From NCBI GenBank assembly GCA_001784175.1, contig MFPR01000030.1:62001-126000 (forward strand): 64,000 nt of DNA, in the 5' to 3' direction. Under the pieces are notes generated by a model, which was given only the letters and a program-made list of their open reading frames with translations, had not been told where the DNA came from and did no database searches. Positions 43,351 to 53,030 of the stretch are shown here, piece after piece (the stretch's first letter is position 1; every line of letters starts with the position of its first letter). A program made the translations under genes and the position numbers. Origin of the DNA: Candidatus Lindowbacteria bacterium RIFCSPLOWO2_12_FULL_62_27. GTDB taxonomy: Bacteria; Lindowbacteria; 2-12-FULL-62-27.

Positions 43351-44610
43351 CTACCCCGGCAGGCGGCGGCGGATGATCTCTTTGATGCGATCCGGCACGC
43401 AGGGATTCAACACAAGCTTCTCCATCGCCTCCGCCTGGTCGATCTTGTCACGGATGAGCCACGCGACCACCGGCGGGTCCAGTTTCTGGCGCACGAGAAC
43501 CAGGAGGTCGGCCATTGAAATGAGTTTATACCGGACAGCCACGTTCTCGACCGCGGCCGCGTCCGCCAGCTCGTAACAGGCGACGTGGGGATCGAGCGCG
43601 GCGTCCTCCTCAGGCGCCACCGGTTCCGGCGCCGCGCTTTCGCGGGTGAGGTGATGGGCGTAATCGGTGACGAACTCGCCGAGCCGGGCGACGGCCACAT
43701 CGAGGAGTTCCGGTTTCGACATATCCGCGTATTCGGTTTCGATCTCGTTCAATTCGTCCTCCAGGTGCGGCTGGTCGGGGGGGATGCGGCCATGCAGGTC
43801 GAGGATCAGTTTTTTGCAAGCCGACCGTTTCATGTCCATCTCGCGCTTGACGATGCCCTCGATCAACATCTTGATTTTGTCGTCCGTCAAATCCTTTTCC
43901 GCCGCCGCGCCGATGAAAAAAACGTCCGTGAAAAACCGGAACGTCAGGAGCCGGATGAGAAAACGGATGATCTTGTCGAAGATCGGCGCGAACCGGTAAT
44001 CGATTTCGTCGATCGCGTCCTGGCAGAGCTTGATCCGCTTCAACTTCTCCTCCGGCGACATCGGCGAGAGCTCCAGGAGGCCCATGGCCTTGTTGAAATG
44101 CTTCTTGGCCAGCGCGAAGTTGTCCATCACGCCCTGTTCGCCGCGGAGGTACCGGAACACGCCGGCGTTGAGGTGGGCGTCGGCCGTGTTGGATTTGGCG
44201 GATTCGAAAAAAAACTGCTCGGCCACCGCATCCTTGCCCCACCGGTGATACAGCGCGCCCAGCATCTGCAGGTCCTCCGGCAAAAGAAACGTCGCGTTGA
44301 TTTCGTCGATGATGTAGAGGGGAATCTCGCTGATGAAATGGAGCGGCCGGCATTCGGGTTTGGTCCGGTACTTCTGCCAGATCGCCTTGTTCAGTTTCTC
44401 GTATTTCCGGATCAGAACATTCCCCAGCCCGTCCTTGACGGTCTCCACCAGCCGCGGCGTCTGGCCCTCCACGTTGATCTTCTTGTCGAGATAGGACCGG
44501 TCGGCAAGAATGAAGAGATTCACCGCGTCCTTCGCCGCCGGCGCCTCCTCGGGCGATTCCTGTCCCGTCGATTGTGGTGGCACACCTGGTTCCGCTGCTT
44601 CCTGAGCCAT
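43351..44610 (-). CDS. Hypothetical protein with TPR-like helical region
   Basis: 419 residues from ATG 44610; the longer open frame upstream of it overlaps the divergent cyclase and is a shadow. The protein is mostly helical. After an acidic low-complexity start (SPEEAPAAKDAV) come TPR-like segments (LQMLGALYHRWGKDAVAEQF, SNTADAHLNAGVFRYLRGEQ), a hydrophobic patch IIRFLIRLLTFRFF, and coiled-coil-like stretches. The C-terminus (DKIDQAEAMEKLVLNPCVPD) is reminiscent of degenerate helical repeats. No family recognised and no signal peptide. It shares a ~100-bp divergent intergenic region with the cyclase gene. Confidence 0.75.
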   Translation of the reverse strand: MAQEAAEPGVPPQSTGQESPEEAPAAKDAVNLFILADRSYLDKKINVEGQTPRLVETVKDGLGNVLIRKYEKLNKAIWQKYRTKPECRPLHFISEIPLYIIDEINATFLLPEDLQMLGALYHRWGKDAVAEQFFFESAKSNTADAHLNAGVFRYLRGEQGVMDNFALAKKHFNKAMGLLELSPMSPEEKLKRIKLCQDAIDEIDYRFAPIFDKIIRFLIRLLTFRFFTDVFFIGAAAEKDLTDDKIKMLIEGIVKREMDMKRSACKKLILDLHGRIPPDQPHLEDELNEIETEYADMSKPELLDVAVARLGEFVTDYAHHLTRESAAPEPVAPEEDAALDPHVACYELADAAAVENVAVRYKLISMADLLVLVRQKLDPPVVAWLIRDKIDQAEAMEKLVLNPCVPDRIKEIIRRRLPG

Positions 44611-44706
44611 GACAGAGGAGAGGATACCAAAAACCGGCGTCAAATGTGAATGTGCGCGGATATTTTTGACTTCCGCAGGACGCATCCGCATGGGATGATC
44701 GGTCCA

Positions 44707-47700
44707 ATGGCAGAGACACGCGTATTCAGTCCCTTCATTCCGCCTCATCTTCTGCGGGAGCTTTCGGCGGGTCGCACGGCCCTGGAAGGAGACCGCGTCC
44801 TGGAGGGGGCGTTTCTGTTTTCGGACATATCCGGATTTACGGCCCTGTCCGAAAAATTGTCGGCCGCAGGCGCGGAAGGTGCCGAACGGATCGCGCACGA
44901 GATCAACCGGTGTTTCGATCCGCTCCTGAACCTGATGGACCGGCATGGCGGCAGTGTTCTCCGATTCGGCGGCGACGCGCTCCTGGTCTATTTCCCGGAA
45001 TCCGACGGCCTGTCCTGCCGGCACGCCCGGGCGGCGGCAAGCGCTGTGGTTCGAACCGTCACGACCATGAAGCCGGTGGAGACGCCGGGCGGGGCTGTCA
45101 AGCTCGGCGTCAAGGTCGGGCTGCACCGCGGACGTATCTTGGGCTTCGTCGCCCGGCTGGACAACACGCGAACCGAATACGTGACGCTCGGCGCCGCGCT
45201 GAACCGGCTGGCCGAATGCGAATCGGCGGCCGAGCGTGGGCAGGTGGTCGCGTCGGCTGATTTTCGGCGTGAGATCGGCGCGGGGAATCCACAAGAGTTG
45301 GATCGGCTGAGCCGGCCCGCGCGCCGTTTGGGTTCGGCGCCGAATATCACGCCAGCGAAACTGACGGGGTTTCTCCCCGCCCCGATTGCGGCCCGGCAGA
45401 CGCTCCTCGGCGAGCAGGCGGCGTGGCTGGCCGAAATGCGGCGCGTGACGGCCATGTTCATCAATGTCGATGGACTCGGCCGGCTGGCCGACCGGGCGGT
45501 CGCGCAGATACGGAGTGGAGACATCAACGCCGGGCGTGCGATCGTCCGGCAGATGGAATCATACTTTGCGGCCGTTCACGCCATCGCCGCCCTGCACGGC
45601 GGGTTTTTCTTCTCCACGGATTTGTACGACCACGGGGACAAGGTCATTTGTGTCTTCGGCGCGCCCGTGAGTCACGAGCGCGATGAGGAACACGCTGTCG
45701 ACGCGGCGAGGGACATTGCGAAGCTGCCCGAAAAAATGGGAATGCCGATCCGACAGCGCATCGGATTGAACAGCGGCCAGGCGTTTTGCGGGCTCATCGG
45801 CAACCGGCAGAGACGCGTCTATACGGTCATGGGAGACACCATCAACACGGCCGCCAGATGCATGTCGGCGGCGAGATGGCGGCGCGACGGCGCTGAAATC
45901 CTCACGCACGAAAACACGCTGGCGCGAACCCGCGGGCGGTACACGGGAACGCGGCGCGCGTTTGCGGCCAAAGGCAAATCGAAACCGGTTCCCGTCATGT
46001 CCGTGCGGGGCGAGCGGCCGTCCGCCGACATGGGCGTCGATTCGGGGCTGATCGGGCGGGACGAAGAGCGCCGGCGGATCGAATCGATGTTCGCCTCCGG
46101 AAAAGGATTCATCCTCGATCTGGCCGGAGACGCCGGGGTCGGCAAGAGCACCCTGCTCCGGTTCGCCGCCAAACTCTGGCAGACCGAAGGCGGCCGCGTC
46201 ATCGCGGCGGATTGCCTGCCGGTCGGCGCGACCGCGCCTTTTTTCCCGTGGCGCCGGGCGCTGTGGAATTATTTTTCGTTCGGCGACGATCCCGATCCCG
46301 CCCGTGTCCGGCGGGCGCTCGGGGAACTCGGAGGCCTCGCGCCGGACGATGCGGCGCTGGTGGCCGAGATGATCGGCGTCGAGATCGGCCGCCGGCCGCC
46401 GCCGCTCGACCCCAAACAGGCGGTCGAACGCCGGCTCGCGATACTTCGCCGGATCGTCGAGCGCGACCCGCGGGCGCTCTGGGTCTTCGAGGACGTCCAC
46501 TGGCTCGACGCGAACTCGGTGGACCTCCTGCGCCGCCTCGCAAAGGATCGCGCGCCCTGCCGCGTGATGGTCACGCACAGGCCCGGCCAGGAGATTTTTG
46601 ACGCGGGAGCGCCGGCGACGTCCCTGGGATTAAAACCATTCGGATTGAAAGAGTCCGGCGAGCTGGCCACCCGGATGCTGGGCGCGCGCGCTCTTCGCGA
46701 GTCGACGCTGGAGTCGCTGCACGCCAAATCGGAAGGCAACCCTTTTTATCTGGTGGAGCTGTACCGCTGGATTCTGGAACGCGGTGCGGAGTCGAGCATC
46801 CCGGACTCGATCAGTGCCGTCCTGCAGAGCCGCGTCGACCGGCTGCCTGACATTGACCGCGAGACGCTTCGGGCCGCCGCCGTCATCGGCAGGGGTTTCT
46901 TTCGCGATCTTCTGGCGGACGTGCTGCCGGTACGGGTGACGCAGGAGAAATTGAGGGAAATTCTGGGCCGGCTGGAGACCTCGGATTTTGTGCGGCTTCT
47001 GGGCGGGAACCAGTATGAATTCCGCCACGTCCTGACGCAGGAATCCGTCTACGAATCGATGACCACGGACCTCCGGCGGCGCCTCCACGGGCAGATCGCA
47101 CGCAGGCTCGAACGGCGCAAACAGGCCAACCACGTTCTGCTGGCGCATCACTTCGATCGCGCGGGGGTCGGCCCCAGCGCCATCGAGCATTTGGAGTTGG
47201 CCGGGCGGCAGGCCCAGAAAGTGTACGGCAATGACGACGCGATTCGCTGTTATTCGCGGGCCATCGACTGGCTCCAAAAAGAATCTGCGGTCCGGCAGAG
47301 GCTTCGCAAGCTCGCGGAGATTTTTCTCCGCCGCGCGGATGCGCACAAGGCCATCGGGCGCTTCGCGCAGGCCCGGGCGGACTGCATGGCCGCGGAGCGG
47401 ATCCATCTGAAAACGGCCGACATGGTTTCCGCAGCGCTCGCCAGAGACGCCGCGGGCGTGTGTCTTCAGCGGGAAGGCCGGCACCGCGAGGCGCACGCCT
47501 GTTCGGAGCAGGCGCTCCGGAGACTGCGGCGCGCCGGCTCGCCGCCCGAGGCGCTCGCCCGATGCCTCAACAGCCTGACCATCGCCAACTGGTATTCCGG
47601 CCGGACGGCGCTCGCGATCGAATACGGCGAGGAATCCATCCGCATTCGCCGCCGGCTCAAAGACCCAAAGCAACTCTCGCTGGGACTCTTTGCCCTTGGA

Positions 47701-48552
47701 AAAGCCTATACGGTCGTCTGCGATTTGTCCCGGGCGGTTTCCTGTTTCGAGGAATTGCACGCCGTTTCAAAACGGACGCGGGACGTGCCGGGGATCGCCT
47801 ACGCGCTCGACGGGCTCGGCCAGTGCAACCGGAAGCTGGGACGGCTGGGTCTCGCTCTTCGACAGCACCGCGAATCGTTCCGGTTGCGGGAAAGCGCCGG
47901 CAACCGGCGTGCGCTCGCCTATTCGTGCCTGAACGAGTCCCTCACGTATCTGACGCTCGGCCTGCCGGTGCGCGCGCTTCCGCATCTTGAACGGGCCGAA
48001 CAGTTCTTGAAGGAGACAGACGAGGAAAATCTCGTGGGGGAATTGTGGCGATACCGCGGCATGGCCGCGCTCGAGTCGAACCAGCCGTATCGCGCCGCCA
48101 TCTGCCTCGAACGGGCACTGCGGATCGCCCAGTCGACGGGATTTCTGGAATCCGAAGTCAACACCCTCGCGCCGCTGGCCCGGGCGACATCGATTCTCGG
48201 CGATCAGGTGCGCGCCGCGGCGATTTGCGACCGGCTTAGCGACATGGCCCGGGCGGCAAGGATCGTGGACCATTGCGTGTGTGCCGATCTGATCGTCGGC
48301 GAAATCGCCGCGCGGCAGGGGGACACGCGCCTCGCGGAAGAGTCGCTGCGGGCGGCGGCCGAGGCCGCGGCCCGGCATGAATTCTGGCCGCTGTTTCTCG
48401 AGATTGCAGAGCGCTGGACGAAATGGTTTCCCGCGCTGCCGCAGCCGGACGGCCTGCCGCCGCTGGACGCGGTCCTCCGCCGGCTGAGCGACAGCCTTGA
48501 CGATTTCGACAGGAGAGCCTTCGAAGCCCGGATCAGAGTACTACTCGGTTAG
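44707..48552 (+). CDS. Soluble adenylyl cyclase-like protein (CHD-CHD-ATPase-TPR)
   Basis: 1281 residues. Two class III cyclase homology domains come first. C1 has both metal Asp residues (D40 in FLFSDISGFT, D90 in RFGGDALLVYF). C2 has N253 where the first Asp should be (MFINVDGL), but keeps D311 and GDTIN. Then an AAA/NACHT-like ATPase with P-loop GDAGVGKS (474-481) and a Walker B WVFEDVHWLD, then ~600 residues of TPR repeats. This is the layout of mammalian sAC (ADCY10) and its bacterial relatives, in which one pseudosymmetric active site forms from C1 and C2. It should make cAMP, probably bicarbonate- or signal-regulated. ATG 44707 lacks a Shine-Dalgarno; a TGG-GATGAT extended -10 ends 7 nt upstream. 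Its stop overlaps the convergent gene by 12 bp. Confidence 0.88.
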   Translation: MAETRVFSPFIPPHLLRELSAGRTALEGDRVLEGAFLFSDISGFTALSEKLSAAGAEGAERIAHEINRCFDPLLNLMDRHGGSVLRFGGDALLVYFPESDGLSCRHARAAASAVVRTVTTMKPVETPGGAVKLGVKVGLHRGRILGFVARLDNTRTEYVTLGAALNRLAECESAAERGQVVASADFRREIGAGNPQELDRLSRPARRLGSAPNITPAKLTGFLPAPIAARQTLLGEQAAWLAEMRRVTAMFINVDGLGRLADRAVAQIRSGDINAGRAIVRQMESYFAAVHAIAALHGGFFFSTDLYDHGDKVICVFGAPVSHERDEEHAVDAARDIAKLPEKMGMPIRQRIGLNSGQAFCGLIGNRQRRVYTVMGDTINTAARCMSAARWRRDGAEILTHENTLARTRGRYTGTRRAFAAKGKSKPVPVMSVRGERPSADMGVDSGLIGRDEERRRIESMFASGKGFILDLAGDAGVGKSTLLRFAAKLWQTEGGRVIAADCLPVGATAPFFPWRRALWNYFSFGDDPDPARVRRALGELGGLAPDDAALVAEMIGVEIGRRPPPLDPKQAVERRLAILRRIVERDPRALWVFEDVHWLDANSVDLLRRLAKDRAPCRVMVTHRPGQEIFDAGAPATSLGLKPFGLKESGELATRMLGARALRESTLESLHAKSEGNPFYLVELYRWILERGAESSIPDSISAVLQSRVDRLPDIDRETLRAAAVIGRGFFRDLLADVLPVRVTQEKLREILGRLETSDFVRLLGGNQYEFRHVLTQESVYESMTTDLRRRLHGQIARRLERRKQANHVLLAHHFDRAGVGPSAIEHLELAGRQAQKVYGNDDAIRCYSRAIDWLQKESAVRQRLRKLAEIFLRRADAHKAIGRFAQARADCMAAERIHLKTADMVSAALARDAAGVCLQREGRHREAHACSEQALRRLRRAGSPPEALARCLNSLTIANWYSGRTALAIEYGEESIRIRRRLKDPKQLSLGLFALGKAYTVVCDLSRAVSCFEELHAVSKRTRDVPGIAYALDGLGQCNRKLGRLGLALRQHRESFRLRESAGNRRALAYSCLNESLTYLTLGLPVRALPHLERAEQFLKETDEENLVGELWRYRGMAALESNQPYRAAICLERALRIAQSTGFLESEVNTLAPLARATSILGDQVRAAAICDRLSDMARAARIVDHCVCADLIVGEIAARQGDTRLAEESLRAAAEAAARHEFWPLFLEIAERWTKWFPALPQPDGLPPLDAVLRRLSDSLDDFDRRAFEARIRVLLG

Positions 48553-51054
48553 CGCAAACGCCTTCGCCATCCGCAACCGCACCGCCGGGCCGTAGTCGTA
48601 AAAGGCCCAGATTGACCGGCCCTTCACCGAGCGGATCTTCCATGCGGCCAGGACAATTTCTTCTTCGCCCAGCGCGACCGCGACACTCTCGTTTTCGGCG
48701 AAGGCTCCGCCGCCTTCCAGGATGCAGCCGCTGAAACTGAGTTCGGTCACGACTGCGTCAACGACTCCGGGCGCGCCGCCCGGCGTGCAGGAAACGAGGC
48801 GCGCCGCCACACGGCACAATTTTCGCCGGCCGGATCTGAAAGGCCGCAGATCCCAGCTTTCAGGGGCGGAGATCCGCCAGCCGTCGGCGTTTGATTTTTC
48901 CACCGCCAGCGGCGTTCTCGATACGGCCGCCTCCCGGCCGATCTCCAATTCCACTCGAACGCGGTCCGGCACGAGACGCGTTTCGGGCGCGGCGACGAGG
49001 ATGGCATCGCCGGTGATCTCCGCGACGGCCACCCGCCAGACGCGGCCGCCCGGCTCGCGCAACACGGAGGTTCGCAGGCGCGACCGGATGAGCTGCGAAT
49101 GGCGGACCGTTCGGGCGCGCCGGTGCGCATGAAAGGCGGGCTCCGGGGAAGCCCGCGGTTTCAACGCTACGTCGCGCGGGATTTCCCGCGAGACTTCCGC
49201 GAAGGACGGATGCGCCGGGAACCATCGGTCTGTCCATCCGCCCGGCCGCCGGCGGCCGATCCGGTAAATCCGCCCGCGAAATTTTCTCAAGAACGCGTCG
49301 AGCCCTATGAGGAGCGGCAAAAAAAGCGGCGACCGGTCGGCCTTGCTGTCGGCCACGACCGCGACCACGCCCACGTTTGATTCCAGCAGGCGCTCGACAT
49401 GCTCCACCGTCCTGCGCACGCTCTCCATATCCAGGGCGCCGGTCAAATAGAGCGCTGAAAAGTCCGGCAGGTTGTCCACCACCACCGTCTGCTTCTTCGC
49501 GCCGGCCGGGTCAGCGCCTCCGGCGACCCAAGTGCCGGCGTCTCTGACGCCGGCCGGCTCCCCCAACGCCGACAATGCCCGGCGCGCCTGTTCCACCGCC
49601 GCCGGCTCGAATCCTCCATCGACGGAGATCATCGACCGAAGGACATTTTTCGCCAGAGCGCTCCGCCCCGTTCGGGAGAGACACTGGGCCAGCAGAAAGC
49701 ATGCCGCCGCCGGCCCCTGTTTCCGGACCGAATCCTCGAAGCAGGTGATCGCCGGCTCGAACGCGTCGTTCCACCAGTGCCGCAGTCCCGCGAAATACGA
49801 TGCGAGCGCCGCCACCGGCCTCTGTTCCGCGCGCGTCGCCTGCCGGACCCGGGCGCCCAGTTGCCGGAGCGCCGGCGCTTCCACGTCGATCACTGTCAGG
49901 CCCTCGATCCTTCGAACGGGAAGAAACTTCATCATCTCTTTGCTTGCGTCAACGCAATGGTCCAAGTCCGGCTCCACATATCGCGGAAGCCCCTCCAAGC
50001 CGGCCGCGCCCTGCCAGACCAGCGGATGGCGGGCCGAGAACGATCGAAGCCCTCGCGATCGACGCCGACCTTCGACCAAAGACTCGCACGAATCGATCGA
50101 AGACCCAAGATCGCCGATGGACCCATCGCGCAATCGCAGCACGCGCGCGGCGTCGGCCAGCGCCATACGTGGCGAGATGGGAACGCGCCGGATGGGAAAC
50201 AGGGAGACGCGTGATCCGGAAAACGGACGCGCCCAACGCTGCGCCAGCTCTTCGTAGGCCGTGCAGGATTCGGCGATGCGCAGAGTCTCGTCCGAAAATG
50301 CCGCCGGGAAATCCATGGCGCGCATTTCGGCGGGCGTTTTCAAATAAAAACAGGTGGCGGTGTAGGCAAACGATTTCGGCTTCTTGTCGGCCGTCTTGAT
50401 GTACAGGTTGTGAATGAACCAGTCCCCGGAGGTCGCATAATGGCAGTCGTTCGTCAGCACCGGCCGAACGGCGAACCGCCGCGCATACGACAAAACGGCG
50501 CGGTTGATCGGCGCCTGCTCCGGAATCGGATGCCCGGCCACTTCCGAGCGGAAATCGGCGCCGAAGAGATCGTAAAGTTTTCGGTAGATCTCCTCGGCCC
50601 GCTCGTACCGGCCGCCCCGCACGGCGATGCCGACCGGCCCGCCCACGCACGCCGTCGTGCAGATCAGTCCCTCGCGGCAGCGCTCCAGGAGGTCCCACGT
50701 CACCACGGCATATCGCGGGGGCCGAAAGCCGCGCGTCCAGCTCTCGTTGTTGATTCGGATCAGATTTTGAAATCCTTTGAGATTCTTCGCCAGCAAAATC
50801 AGATGCGTCCGGTCCATCCGATCGATCGGCGCTTCGCCCTGCCGCGCGTCAAAGTATGCCTCGCAGCCGAACACCGGGCGCACGGGAAAGGACCGCGCGG
50901 CCAGATACAGCGGATAGACGGCGGTCAGGCACCCATGATCCGTCACCGCCTGGGCCGGAACCCCGGTCCGGGCCGCCCACGCGAGGGTCTGGGCGGGATC
51001 GAGGATGCAGTCGGAAATCGAGCCGTTCAGATGGCTGTGCAGATGGACAAACAC
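48541..51054 (-). CDS. PHP-TPR-STAS-like-PilZ multidomain protein
   Basis: 837 residues from GTG 51054 with a perfect AAGGAGG. Residues 1-~275 match the PHP domain of DNA polymerase III alpha: HLHSHLNGSISD, AVTDHG, FGCEAYFDARQG, HLILLAKNLKGFQNL, GHPIPEQAPINRAVLSY, LTNDCHY. The metal ligands appear present, but no polymerase palm follows. Residues ~420-510 look TPR-like. About 521-595 resemble a STAS domain (FSALYLTGALDMESVRRTVE). About 640-740 recall a YcgR-like N-domain. 743-837 form PilZ (RRKLCR, then VTELSFSGCILEGG), the c-di-GMP receptor fold. Inferred: a c-di-GMP-responsive protein carrying a phosphoesterase-type PHP domain. The middle assignments are by eye and less sure. Confidence 0.8.
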   Translation of the reverse strand: MFVHLHSHLNGSISDCILDPAQTLAWAARTGVPAQAVTDHGCLTAVYPLYLAARSFPVRPVFGCEAYFDARQGEAPIDRMDRTHLILLAKNLKGFQNLIRINNESWTRGFRPPRYAVVTWDLLERCREGLICTTACVGGPVGIAVRGGRYERAEEIYRKLYDLFGADFRSEVAGHPIPEQAPINRAVLSYARRFAVRPVLTNDCHYATSGDWFIHNLYIKTADKKPKSFAYTATCFYLKTPAEMRAMDFPAAFSDETLRIAESCTAYEELAQRWARPFSGSRVSLFPIRRVPISPRMALADAARVLRLRDGSIGDLGSSIDSCESLVEGRRRSRGLRSFSARHPLVWQGAAGLEGLPRYVEPDLDHCVDASKEMMKFLPVRRIEGLTVIDVEAPALRQLGARVRQATRAEQRPVAALASYFAGLRHWWNDAFEPAITCFEDSVRKQGPAAACFLLAQCLSRTGRSALAKNVLRSMISVDGGFEPAAVEQARRALSALGEPAGVRDAGTWVAGGADPAGAKKQTVVVDNLPDFSALYLTGALDMESVRRTVEHVERLLESNVGVVAVVADSKADRSPLFLPLLIGLDAFLRKFRGRIYRIGRRRPGGWTDRWFPAHPSFAEVSREIPRDVALKPRASPEPAFHAHRRARTVRHSQLIRSRLRTSVLREPGGRVWRVAVAEITGDAILVAAPETRLVPDRVRVELEIGREAAVSRTPLAVEKSNADGWRISAPESWDLRPFRSGRRKLCRVAARLVSCTPGGAPGVVDAVVTELSFSGCILEGGGAFAENESVAVALGEEEIVLAAWKIRSVKGRSIWAFYDYGPAVRLRMAKAFALTE

Positions 51055-51098
51055 CGGGCCTCCTTTGTCTCCTGTCAGTCGACGGATCGTACCTCAAG

Positions 51099-51127
51099 TT
51101 GACATTTGCCGCCGCATTTTCTATTTT
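51099..51127 (+). promoter_or_regulatory. moxR operon promoter
   Basis: TTGACA at 51099-51104, 17 bp, TATTTT at 51122-51127. The moxR ATG is 8 nt beyond, so the transcript begins at or within 1-2 nt of the start codon; no Shine-Dalgarno. Confidence 0.7.
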
Positions 51128-51135
51128 CTTTCCCT

Positions 51136-52122
51136 ATGGTCGTCGATGTCAAAGGCGTCGAATCGAGAATTCGCGAAAAAGCGGCGGTCCTGCAGCGCCT
51201 GGTCGGCGAGATCGACAAGGTCATCGTCGGCCAGCGCATGCTCGTCGACCGGCTCCTCGTGGGGCTTCTGGCCGGCGGGCACGTGCTCGTCGAGGGGGTG
51301 CCGGGGCTGGCGAAGACGACGGCGATCAAGACGGTGGCGGCGGCGCTCAAGCTCGACTTCCGCCGGATTCAATTCACGCCCGACCTTCTCCCCGCCGACC
51401 TCATCGGGACGCTGATCTTCAATCCGAAGACCGGCGAGTACAGCACGCGCCGGGGGCCGGTCTTCGCCAACGTGATCCTCGCCGATGAAATCAACCGCGC
51501 GCCCGGCAAAGTCCAGTCGGCGCTCCTCGAGGCGATGCAGGAGAGGCAGGTCACGATCGGAACCGAAACATTTCCGTTGCCGGACCCCTTCATGGTGATG
51601 GCCACCCAGAATCCGATCGAACAGGAGGGCACCTACCCTCTGCCCGAGGCGCAGATCGACCGGTTCATGCTCAAGGTCAAGGTGACATATCCGTCGAAGG
51701 ACGAGGAGATGACCATCATGAATCGGCAGACGGAATTCCCGCCGGCACCGGTCGTGCCCGTTGTCACAGCCTCGGACCTCGCAGCCCTTCGCGAGCTGGC
51801 CGGAGAAATATACGTCGACGAGAAGGTCAAGCAATACATCCTCGACATCGTGTTCGCCACGCGGGATCCCAAATCCTTCAACTTGGATCTTGCGCCCCTC
51901 ATCTCATACGGCGCGAGTCCCCGGGCGACGATTTATCTGAACCTGGCCGCGCGCGCGCACGCCTTCATCGACGGGCGCGGATTTGTGACGCCGCACGACG
52001 TCAAGCGGATCGGGATGGACGTGCTCCGGCACCGGGTCATCGTCTCCTACGAGGCCGAGGCGGAAGGGATGGATTCCGAGGCGATACTGGGAAAAATATT
52101 CGACCACGTCCCGGTTCCCTGA
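51136..52122 (+). CDS. MoxR-family AAA+ ATPase
   Basis: 328 residues. AAA_3-type ATPase with Walker A GVPGLAKTTAIKT, Walker B LADEINRAPGKVQSALLEAM, and sensor MATQNPIEQEGTYPLPEAQID. MoxR proteins act as chaperones that insert or activate partner proteins, usually with the DUF58 and Bat proteins encoded beside them, as here. The ATG at 51136 has a promoter -10 directly upstream and no ribosome-binding site. Its stop overlaps the DUF58 start (TGATG). Confidence 0.93.
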   Translation: MVVDVKGVESRIREKAAVLQRLVGEIDKVIVGQRMLVDRLLVGLLAGGHVLVEGVPGLAKTTAIKTVAAALKLDFRRIQFTPDLLPADLIGTLIFNPKTGEYSTRRGPVFANVILADEINRAPGKVQSALLEAMQERQVTIGTETFPLPDPFMVMATQNPIEQEGTYPLPEAQIDRFMLKVKVTYPSKDEEMTIMNRQTEFPPAPVVPVVTASDLAALRELAGEIYVDEKVKQYILDIVFATRDPKSFNLDLAPLISYGASPRATIYLNLAARAHAFIDGRGFVTPHDVKRIGMDVLRHRVIVSYEAEAEGMDSEAILGKIFDHVPVP

Positions 52123-53030
52123 TGCAGTCTCCGGGTGTTTCGGCGGAAGACCGCCAGAGAGACCTTCTTCGCAAGGTTCGCCGCATCCAGATCCGAACCG
52201 AACACCTTATCCGCGATCTTTTCGCGGGCCAATACACGAGCGCCTTCAAAGGCCGCGGCATCGCGTTTTCGGAGGTCCGCGAGTACATTCCCGGCGACGA
52301 CATCCGGATGATCGACTGGAACGTGACCGCACGGATGAACTCGCCCTATGTCAAACAATTCGTCGAAGAACGCGAGCTCACGCTGATTCTCCTCGTCGAC
52401 CTCAGCCGGTCCGGATGGTTCGGGTCGGGACACAGGAGCAAGCGGGACCTGGCGATCGAGATCGCTTCGATCCTCGCCTTCTCCGCCATCCAGAACAACG
52501 ACCGCGTGGGGCTCATCCTTTTCACCGACCGGATCGAATCGTATGTCCCGCCCCGCAAGGGATCGAGCCACGGGCTGCGCCTGATCCGGGACCTGCTGTT
52601 TTATGAGCCGGCCGGTTCGGGCACTCGGATCCGGGTGGCGCTCGATTTTCTGAATCTCGTTTCCCGCCGCCGGGCCGTCGTGTTTCTGATTTCGGATTTC
52701 CAATCGGCCGACCTCGAAATGGCGCTGCCGGTGACGTCCAAGCGGCACGATCTCGTTCCCGTGCGGATCATCGACCCTCTCGAGGAACGCTGGCCCCGGC
52801 TGGGCCTGGTGGAGCTGGAGGACCTCGAGACGGGGGAGCGGCTGGTGTGGGATTCCGGATCGCGAAAATCGGCGGAGGCGTTCGTCGCAGACTCGAAGAC
52901 GCAAGCGGACCGGCTGAAAAGGCTGTTCGCCTCTCTCAAGCTCGACACGCTGACGTTTCGGACCGACCAGTCCGTCGTGGAGCCGCTCCGGAAATTCTTC
53001 CTCATGCGGCGCAGGAGGCAGGCCCGGTGA
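52122..53030 (+). CDS. DUF58 protein (vWA-like)
   Basis: 302 residues. The DUF58 hallmark FKGRGIAFSEVREYIPGDDI and MIDWNVTARMNSPYVKQF is followed by a vWA-like fold with a degenerate MIDAS (LLVDLSRSGWFG) and VVFLISDFQSADLE. These proteins are standard partners of MoxR in Bat/MoxR systems linked to stress tolerance and envelope function. ATG overlaps the moxR stop; its own stop overlaps the next GTG (GTGA). Confidence 0.92.
   Translation: MQSPGVSAEDRQRDLLRKVRRIQIRTEHLIRDLFAGQYTSAFKGRGIAFSEVREYIPGDDIRMIDWNVTARMNSPYVKQFVEERELTLILLVDLSRSGWFGSGHRSKRDLAIEIASILAFSAIQNNDRVGLILFTDRIESYVPPRKGSSHGLRLIRDLLFYEPAGSGTRIRVALDFLNLVSRRRAVVFLISDFQSADLEMALPVTSKRHDLVPVRIIDPLEERWPRLGLVELEDLETGERLVWDSGSRKSAEAFVADSKTQADRLKRLFASLKLDTLTFRTDQSVVEPLRKFFLMRRRRQAR

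Noticed and set aside
43204-43518. 104-codon plus-strand frame beginning in the ncRNA
   Set aside because: It crosses the ncRNA stems and terminator and runs antisense into the 43351-44610 gene.
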